A DNA stretch of 10,560 bases from an uncultured Lachnospiraceae bacterium (GTDB lineage: Bacteria > Bacillota > Clostridia > Lachnospirales > Lachnospiraceae), in NCBI GenBank assembly GCA_905236275.1, contig CAJOPI010000167.1:1-10560 (forward strand). The letters are read 5' to 3'. Of this stretch, positions 6,059 to 10,560 are shown piece after piece (positions within the stretch are counted from its first letter, which is position 1; each line of letters starts with the position of its first letter). The position numbers and the translations under genes were made by a program. The notes below the pieces were generated by a model that did no database searches, was not told the origin of the DNA, and was given only the letters and a program-made list of their open reading frames with translations.

Positions 6059-6247
6059 TTACAGTTCTCCAAAACGCATCCTTCTCTCGATGAGCGCAGA
6101 CTTTGTTTCATCAGGCATTTTTTCAACTATCACCTGGATGTAACTGTTTCTGCAATAGTGGCGATAAACTGATGTTAGTTTCCACGCTGTACCGGTATGC
6201 ACAGCGTTAAACCATGTTGATTCAGCGGGATATTTGTACGCCTTATA
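6059..6247 (-). pseudogene. 62-codon coding-like frame directly after the primase-helicase stop
   Basis: Immediately after the TAA at 6248-6250, the same frame stays open for 62 codons to a second TAA (6059-6061). The translation looks like real protein: KYPAESTWFNAVHTGTAWK, then SVYRHYCRNSYIQVIVEKMP, then KSALIERRMRFGEL. There is no ATG near its beginning and no Shine-Dalgarno for its first possible start (GTG at 6202). It could be a C-terminal part cut off by a stop mutation, a readthrough extension, or the remains of a small gene. The family is not recognised. Confidence 0.45.
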
Positions 6248-9124
6248 TTATGCAGCCATTCCATACTGGAAAGCTAAAGCTTCCTTATCCACAATTACGT
6301 CAGATAACCGGAGTTTACCAATAAGATGTACTCCGTTACGGTCATGAACCCTTGAAAGAACAGTATATAGCTGCCCCGGAGCAAAAAACTCCGAACCGTT
6401 TCCATAATCAGCAACAAGATTTATACTTTCAAATGTCTGTCCCTGGGCCTTATGGGCTGTCATTGCGTAACAGGGAGTCAGAGGAAGCCATCCTCCTGAT
6501 ATCTCCACCCTTGTTTCCTTACCGTTTCCATCCAGTTTTACAGTCACACTTTTTCTGTTCATCCGTATTATGATTCCCCTGCTTCCGTTCTGATAACTTT
6601 TTCCATGATTTTTTGTTATCATGACTTTCATACCAACTGCAAATTTACATCTTTCCTTTTTGTCTGCTGAAGTTACATACTCTTTCAATTCTCCTTCGTT
6701 AAAAAGACGCGAAATCTGTTCCTGATTGATTTTCTGTACAGTTTTACGTCTTCCTGCAATAAACACAGCCTCATGGTCTTCGTTTCCGTCAAGGGTGTTA
6801 TTAAACCATTTAATATCGGATATATCGCACTTTCCTGTTCTGATTTTTTCAAGATGAGCGAGATATTCCTCATCAGTTGTTCGGTGGTTTTTCTTCAGGT
6901 TTATAATGTTTCCGGAAACTGCTCTCCATTCAGGAAGGGAAAACAGGAAAGTAGATAAAAAACCGTCTTCAGTCAAAACTACATTCTCATCATTTTTACA
7001 TACAGGAGGTATCTGTAAAAAATCACCTGTCCATACAAGCTGAATTGTATGCCCTGTAGTTTCTTCTGCCATCTGAATGCTTTTAATCAGGAATAATCCT
7101 AAGTCTGAACGGATAAAGCCTATCTCATCTACGAAAATCACATCAGTATCGAAAAAGAAAGAGGCATTGATTAAGGAAGGATTATCCTTATGTCTTAATA
7201 TTTTTCCTACCCTATCTGATTGAAGGTTTAGTGCTTTGTGTATGGTGATGCCATATATATTTTGTGAAGCAATCCCGGTAAAGGAAATGGTCTTGTAACT
7301 CTTTCCTGATTCTTTGCAGTACTGCTTTGCTTTACTGATGAAATAGGATTTTCCTGTACCTCCTGCTCCTAAAATTGTAAGATTGTTCCCTTTGCTGAAG
7401 TCTTCAAGTAGTTTTTCAATGCTGTCGTTTTCGGTAGATAGGATTTTCTGTTCAGGAGAATCATTTTTTTCTTTAAAACCCCCCACATCATCTCTCTCAC
7501 CCAATGAAATTGTTGAAATCTTGCGCAGTTTGTGTTCTTTGGCAGGTACAATCTTTCTGGTATAGGCGGTATTCTCTTCAAGGTTGATTTCATCAGCGTT
7601 GCTCTTACGATTTATCCCTGCAGCATATCTTCTGACATAGTCTACATTACAGGCTCCTTTTTCTCCAGACTTAAATCCCATGTCTCGATTTACAAGGTCA
7701 GCAACTTCCTTCTGCGTGAATCCCTTAAGGCGATAGTATTTGCAAAGATTTCGCATCTTGTCCCTTATGATATTGTTCGCTCTGGCTTCGCTTTTCCTAT
7801 GTCTTCTCTCAAAATAACCGGTCTTACCAATTTCAACTATTTCCTCGTCCGAAATATCAAGTTTATCTGCAATCGTTTCAAATTTGAGATAGTTATATAT
7901 TGTAATTCCTCCTAAGCCATCGTAAAAAGTGGAACGAATATGCTCCAGCTCATCAATAGAAAATGTTTCTATGTCGCTGGATTTTTCACATAACTTTTCA
8001 TATACTGACCTGATTATTACATCTGCTTCAGCCTTACCACGCAGCGGAAGAAGGAGATTGTAGTAAATATGAGCAAAGATGTCTCTCTTATGCGTCCAGT
8101 CAGGTCTCAGCTCAAAAAGCCTGTCAAGAGTTTGAAGATAATTGATTTTTGTAAAACGTTCCTTTCCAAAACACCTTATATCAACAGCCCCTGATTCATA
8201 TGCTTCTATTGGAGTTCTGTCAAGCGTTAAACGTGGAATGCGTTTTGATTTTTTCAGGTCACTTTTCTTTTTGACAGGCTTTTTGGGTTTATCCTTACTT
8301 TCAGCAACTATTACCTTGATTTTTTCAATGTCTATATCAAACGAATCGCAGATTTCCTTGAGTGTATAGAGAATCCCGGAACTGCTTATGAGGTAAGTAT
8401 AGGCATCGCCATTCACATTGTAGGTTCCTGCTATCCTGCAGATTCTTGAAGCATCACCAACGGAACCATCCATATCAACAATATCCGCTCCAATATATTC
8501 AATCCATTTGTCCTTAATAATCTCCCAGACTCTTTTTACACAGTCTTTTTCTTCAATAAGGGGAAAATCTGAAAAACGATAGGAAAACTGTATTCCCCTT
8601 CCGGTATGCTCGATGTAGGTAGGCATTGGAAAAAAGCCTCCACTGACTCCCTCCAGCACCTTTTCAGCAGTAAATGATACAAATTTCTCGACATTGATAT
8701 CTTTGTCATGCTTGTCAAGGTCTATCAAAATTCCCCCAAGCCATCCCATGTCTTCTTTCCTTCTCCTGCGAGTGTCATCAGTCTTATAGTTGACGGTTAT
8801 GTATTGATTTTTTACAGAGTTGGCAAGGATTGACGGCAGATAACCTGCTTCAAATGTTTCAGCACACCAGTTTAAGGGAGCATTTCTCTTATACCTAAAT
8901 GAAGCCGATCCATGTATCTGCCATGATGAAAAGTTATTTGTTACAAAACCTTTTTTTTCGCCCATTTCACCTGTTCTTTCATATTGGTAATCCAACTGAA
9001 CGAAGCCCGGGAAGTTTTTTGGACAGTAAACACTAAAGAACTTGCTAAGATTTTCTATGCGTCTGTCATGTGTCATACTTCTGCGAATTGGGTACTTAAT
9101 CTCATACGAATCAAAATCAACCAT
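6248..9124 (-). CDS. Primase (AEP-like)-HTH-PIF1-like SF1B helicase fusion
   Basis: The 958-residue protein joins two enzymes. The N-terminal part (about residues 90-250) looks like an archaeo-eukaryotic-type primase: LGGILIDLD (Asp135/Asp137, metal-binding motif I), HTGRGIQF (173-180, motif II region) and DASRICRIAGTYN (224-236, motif III region). A Lys-rich linker (about 275-297), a helical region and an HTH-like segment FTQKEVADLVNRD (469-481) follow. The C-terminal part is a PIF1-type helicase: Walker A GAGGTGKS (586-593), TGIASQNIYGITIHKAL (motif Ia), VIFVDE (662-667), GDFLQIPPV (700-708), AMTAHKAQGQTF (887-898) and LYTVLSRVHD (919-928). Together they would prime and unwind DNA in element replication or second-strand synthesis. 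ATG 9124 is chosen over TTG 9160 because AAAAGAGGTGG precedes it. The motif II His of typical primases appears replaced by Gln179. It is divergent from the 9386 gene. Confidence 0.88.
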   Translation of the reverse strand: MVDFDSYEIKYPIRRSMTHDRRIENLSKFFSVYCPKNFPGFVQLDYQYERTGEMGEKKGFVTNNFSSWQIHGSASFRYKRNAPLNWCAETFEAGYLPSILANSVKNQYITVNYKTDDTRRRRKEDMGWLGGILIDLDKHDKDINVEKFVSFTAEKVLEGVSGGFFPMPTYIEHTGRGIQFSYRFSDFPLIEEKDCVKRVWEIIKDKWIEYIGADIVDMDGSVGDASRICRIAGTYNVNGDAYTYLISSSGILYTLKEICDSFDIDIEKIKVIVAESKDKPKKPVKKKSDLKKSKRIPRLTLDRTPIEAYESGAVDIRCFGKERFTKINYLQTLDRLFELRPDWTHKRDIFAHIYYNLLLPLRGKAEADVIIRSVYEKLCEKSSDIETFSIDELEHIRSTFYDGLGGITIYNYLKFETIADKLDISDEEIVEIGKTGYFERRHRKSEARANNIIRDKMRNLCKYYRLKGFTQKEVADLVNRDMGFKSGEKGACNVDYVRRYAAGINRKSNADEINLEENTAYTRKIVPAKEHKLRKISTISLGERDDVGGFKEKNDSPEQKILSTENDSIEKLLEDFSKGNNLTILGAGGTGKSYFISKAKQYCKESGKSYKTISFTGIASQNIYGITIHKALNLQSDRVGKILRHKDNPSLINASFFFDTDVIFVDEIGFIRSDLGLFLIKSIQMAEETTGHTIQLVWTGDFLQIPPVCKNDENVVLTEDGFLSTFLFSLPEWRAVSGNIINLKKNHRTTDEEYLAHLEKIRTGKCDISDIKWFNNTLDGNEDHEAVFIAGRRKTVQKINQEQISRLFNEGELKEYVTSADKKERCKFAVGMKVMITKNHGKSYQNGSRGIIIRMNRKSVTVKLDGNGKETRVEISGGWLPLTPCYAMTAHKAQGQTFESINLVADYGNGSEFFAPGQLYTVLSRVHDRNGVHLIGKLRLSDVIVDKEALAFQYGMAA

Positions 9125-9129
9125 AGCTT

Positions 9130-9140
9130 CCACCTCTTTT
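9130..9140 (-). promoter_or_regulatory. Ribosome binding site that sets the primase-helicase start
   Basis: On the minus strand AAAAGAGGTGG stands 5 bases before ATG 9124 and lies inside the longer TTG-initiated frame. It makes the ATG the probable start, 12 codons downstream of the frame's outermost start. Confidence 0.65.
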
Positions 9141-9160
9141 CTAAAACAAATATCTGACAA

Positions 9161-9385
9161 GAATATATGTTTTGAATAAGCTCCAACCCTCCCTCTTTTT
9201 TCTGACTTTTTTTCTGGTGTATATCCACTCTTATATATGTCTTTAAAAAAACAGAAACCCTTGGTTTTGAATGTTTTTGTCCTATTTTTTTCTGAAGACC
9301 TATTTTTTAAAAATTTTCGGACATATAGGGATGTAAAAAGTAAATTTATTCAGCATATAGTTCAACAGGTCAGGAGGATTAATTT
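9161..9385. promoter_or_regulatory. Divergent intergenic control region
   Basis: This AT-rich gap separates the minus-strand primase-helicase gene from the plus-strand 9386 gene and must hold promoters for both. Three copies of the GACATATA-type element are visible: minus strand TATTCAAAACATATAT (9163-9178), minus strand GACATATATAA (9231-9241), and plus strand TTTTCGGACATATAGGG (9314-9330). They resemble the copy at 819-842 before the coupling-protein operon. No clean -35/-10 pair could be assigned. Shared control of the three units is inferred from the repeats. Confidence 0.45.
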
Positions 9386-9811
9386 ATGAATGAAGATATT
9401 AAGGGAAAAGTGAGTATGAACAGTAAAGACTTAATGAATTTGAATGATGCAAGAGAGAAAGCCATTGAAAGGGAGTTGCTAAAGGTACGTAGGATAACCG
9501 AGCTTATTGATGAGCTTGACATGGATAAGGTAGATGAAATCATCGGCTTTAGGGATAAGTATATCAACGGAAGTGACAGGGGTGCGATGTATGATGAGTG
9601 GTGTAGGATTTTTGATGACTTGCTTTCGATTGCTACCTGTATCCATCACAAAGAGACTATAGACCCTGAGATTGCAGACAGATATGATTTCAGGCAGTAT
9701 GGCTATCTCGTTTTCAATGACCGGATTAAGTACTTCGACCCCGGCTTCATGATAGGCGCAGGTCTGCTTTTTGCGTTGTTGCTTGAAAGATATGGATTTT
9801 TTAGTGATTGA
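9386..9811 (+). CDS. Unknown 141-residue protein with hydrophobic C terminus
   Basis: The family is not recognised. The first half is charged and helical (REKAIERELLKVRRITELIDELDMDKVDEII, about residues 23-53) and could form a coiled coil. A YDEWCRIFDDLLSIATCIHH segment follows, and the end holds FMIGAGLLFALLL (121-133), short for a membrane span but possibly membrane-associated. AGGAGG (9372-9377) is 8 bases before ATG 9386. The stop codon lies in the first units of a heptanucleotide array. The gene is divergent from the primase-helicase and shares an upstream sequence element with the mobilization operon, so a role in the element's life cycle is plausible but unproven. Confidence 0.7.
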   Translation: MNEDIKGKVSMNSKDLMNLNDAREKAIERELLKVRRITELIDELDMDKVDEIIGFRDKYINGSDRGAMYDEWCRIFDDLLSIATCIHHKETIDPEIADRYDFRQYGYLVFNDRIKYFDPGFMIGAGLLFALLLERYGFFSD

Positions 9812-9870
9812 TTGGTAGTTGATACTCGTTAGCTTTTGGCAGATGGCTGTTTTGTCGACTAACGGCTATC
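9801..9870. repeat. Heptanucleotide array 6, just before the four-helix-bundle gene
   Basis: Units at 7-bp steps: TTAGTGA (9801), TTGATTG, GTAGTTG, ATACTCG, TTAGCTT, TTGGCAG, ATGGCTG, TTTTGTC, then GACTAAC and GGCTATC (9857-9870). The core switches from TAGT/TGGC type to CTA type near the end, as in 844-937. The array overlaps the last codons of the 9386 gene and ends 18 bp before the next start codon. Confidence 0.65.
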
Positions 9871-9888
9871 GTTCGGAGGAGGATTTTT

Positions 9889-10242
9889 ATGAGTAATTAC
9901 AGGAAATTAGTGGTATGGCATAAGGGCATGGAGCTTGTTAAGAAGATTTATGACCTTACAAAGCTTCTCCCTGCTGAAGAGAAATATGCGCTGTCTGACC
10001 AGCTTCGCAGAGCGGCGGTCTCAATACCGTCCAATATTGCCGAAGGAGAGGGAAGAGGTTCGACAAAGGAGTTCAGCCGTTTTCTTTTCATTGCCAAAGG
10101 TTCAACAAACGAGGTGGTGACACAGCTTTTGATATGCTCGAAAATAGGATATATAGAGGAAAGCAAAATGGAAGAAGCCTTGGCACTTTGTGAAGAAGTT
10201 GGGAAGATGCTGGCAGCTCTGATAAAGAAGGTGTCTGGATGA
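9889..10242 (+). CDS. Four-helix-bundle protein (23S rRNA intervening-sequence family)
   Basis: The 117-residue product matches the small family named after proteins encoded in 23S rRNA intervening sequences (TIGR02436 type). It carries the family signature: VVWHKGMELVKKIYDLT (about residues 8-24), ALSDQLRRAAVSIPSNIAEG (34-53), GRGSTKEFSRFLFIAKGSTNE (55-75) and the TQLLICSKIGYI block. The family folds as a pentameric four-helix bundle and is related to the Avd accessory protein of diversity-generating retroelements, but the role of stand-alone copies is unknown. GGAGGAGG (9875-9882) stands 6 bases before ATG 9889. No reverse transcriptase or rRNA sequence is nearby. A heptanucleotide array lies directly upstream. 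Confidence 0.92.
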   Translation: MSNYRKLVVWHKGMELVKKIYDLTKLLPAEEKYALSDQLRRAAVSIPSNIAEGEGRGSTKEFSRFLFIAKGSTNEVVTQLLICSKIGYIEESKMEEALALCEEVGKMLAALIKKVSG

Positions 10243-10488
10243 TTTTATTGAGTATTCAATCCTTGCAAATCAGGGTCTGATAGAAAAACTGTTTTCTTGC
10301 CTTTCAGCAAAAAAATTGATATAGTGCTAACAGGACAAAGGATTATAATTCATAAAACCTGAAGAATAGCGAAAAACGGATGTGAGTTACAAAGTAGTTA
10401 CAAGTGCGAAAGACCCCTGTAAGCCCCCTTTCTTACTGGATTTTGGAACAGGACACGCTTTCAAATCCCGCGTGTCTCAGTTAGAAAG
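10243..10488. other. Non-coding region after the four-helix-bundle gene
   Basis: No credible gene was found. The stretch holds GTTACAA twice at 11-bp spacing (10386-10392, 10397-10403), an imperfect hairpin built on CCTGTAAG/CTTACTGG (10416-10437), and a perfect 7-bp hairpin GACACGC/GCGTGTC (10452-10458 with 10470-10476). An attachment site or regulatory RNA is possible, but nothing seen proves either. Confidence 0.4.
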
Positions 10489-10533
10489 GCTTGATTTATC
10501 CGTTACCGGACAAATCAAGCTTATTTTTTATTT
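10489..10533 (+). terminator. Intrinsic terminator
   Basis: GCTTGATTTATCCG (10489-10502) pairs with CGGACAAATCAAGC (10507-10520). The stem has 14 positions with one A-C mismatch and a 4-base loop, and is followed by TTATTTTTTATTT. This is a strong rho-independent terminator on the plus strand. It ends whatever transcript crosses 10243-10488, possibly the four-helix-bundle message or a short RNA. Confidence 0.85.
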
Positions 10534-10560
10534 CTAAAGAAAATTTTAATGAAATAAAAA

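Noticed and set aside
7532..7915. 127-codon plus-strand frame opposite the primase-helicase
   Set aside because: It is a shadow of the minus-strand gene, with no ribosome binding site and no recognisable protein features.
9801..10242. Diversity-generating retroelement
   Set aside because: The four-helix-bundle protein is Avd-related, but there is no reverse transcriptase, no template/variable repeat pair with A-specific changes, and the repeats are 7-bp tandem units.
10317..10349. Promoter made of TTGATA and TATAAT
   Set aside because: The two boxes are 22 bp apart, too far for a standard promoter, and no better -35 is placed upstream of TATAAT.
10386..10403. Replication iterons (GTTACAA repeated)
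   Set aside because: Only two copies are present. Real iteron origins carry several, so this is noted but not called an origin.
10452..10476. tRNA-like 3' end or tRNA attachment site (TTCAAATCC with flanking GACACGC/GCGTGTC)
   Set aside because: The TTCAAAT stretch is not flanked by a 5-bp T-stem in the right register, and no anticodon or D arm can be built upstream. It is kept only as a perfect hairpin.

Overview
The window looks like part of a mobilizable or conjugative element (integrative element or large plasmid) from a low-to-moderate G+C Gram-positive bacterium. A gut or rumen clostridium, probably Lachnospiraceae, is the best guess. That guess rests on strong AGGAGG-type ribosome binding sites, the small regulator of the HTH_26/XRE type, the DUF5688-like protein, the clostridial style of MOBP relaxase and AT-rich intergenic DNA. 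No rRNA, tRNA, integrase, transposase, CRISPR array or type IV secretion channel genes are visible, so the element is not complete here.

Layout. 1-955: a small XRE-type regulator (275-496) set in AT-rich DNA that carries degenerate 7-bp tandem repeats. 956-5498 (+): a tight mobilization operon made of a VirD4/TraG-type coupling ATPase, a 111-residue unknown protein, a DUF5688-like protein, a MobC-type relaxosome protein, a MOBP relaxase, and a coiled-coil ORF that overlaps the relaxase 3' end in another frame. 5556-5820: a G+C-rich, highly folded non-coding segment with a VirD2/RP4-like nick consensus, proposed as oriT. 6059-9124 (-): a 958-residue protein joining an archaeo-eukaryotic-type primase domain, a helix-turn-helix region and a PIF1-like SF1B helicase; a 62-codon coding-like tail follows its stop codon in the same frame. 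9386-9811 (+): an unknown 141-residue protein. 9889-10242 (+): a four-helix-bundle protein of the 23S rRNA intervening-sequence family. A clear intrinsic terminator lies at 10489-10533.

How the parts could work together. The relaxase with MobC would nick and hold oriT, and the coupling ATPase would pass the relaxase-bound strand to a secretion channel encoded elsewhere. The primase-helicase, transcribed towards oriT, could prime and unwind element DNA during replication or after transfer. The HTH protein is the only obvious regulator. A shared sequence built around GACATATA lies upstream of the coupling-protein operon, the primase-helicase gene and the 9386 gene, suggesting common control.

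The most unusual signal is a family of degenerate heptanucleotide tandem repeats (AACTAAT/AGCTAAT-like, or the reverse strand, TAGTTAT-like). They occur in at least six intergenic or gene-edge places. They also appear inside the coupling-protein gene, where they encode an Asn-rich insert, and at the end of the coiled-coil ORF, where they encode a hydrophobic tail. One array ends 18 bp before the four-helix-bundle gene.
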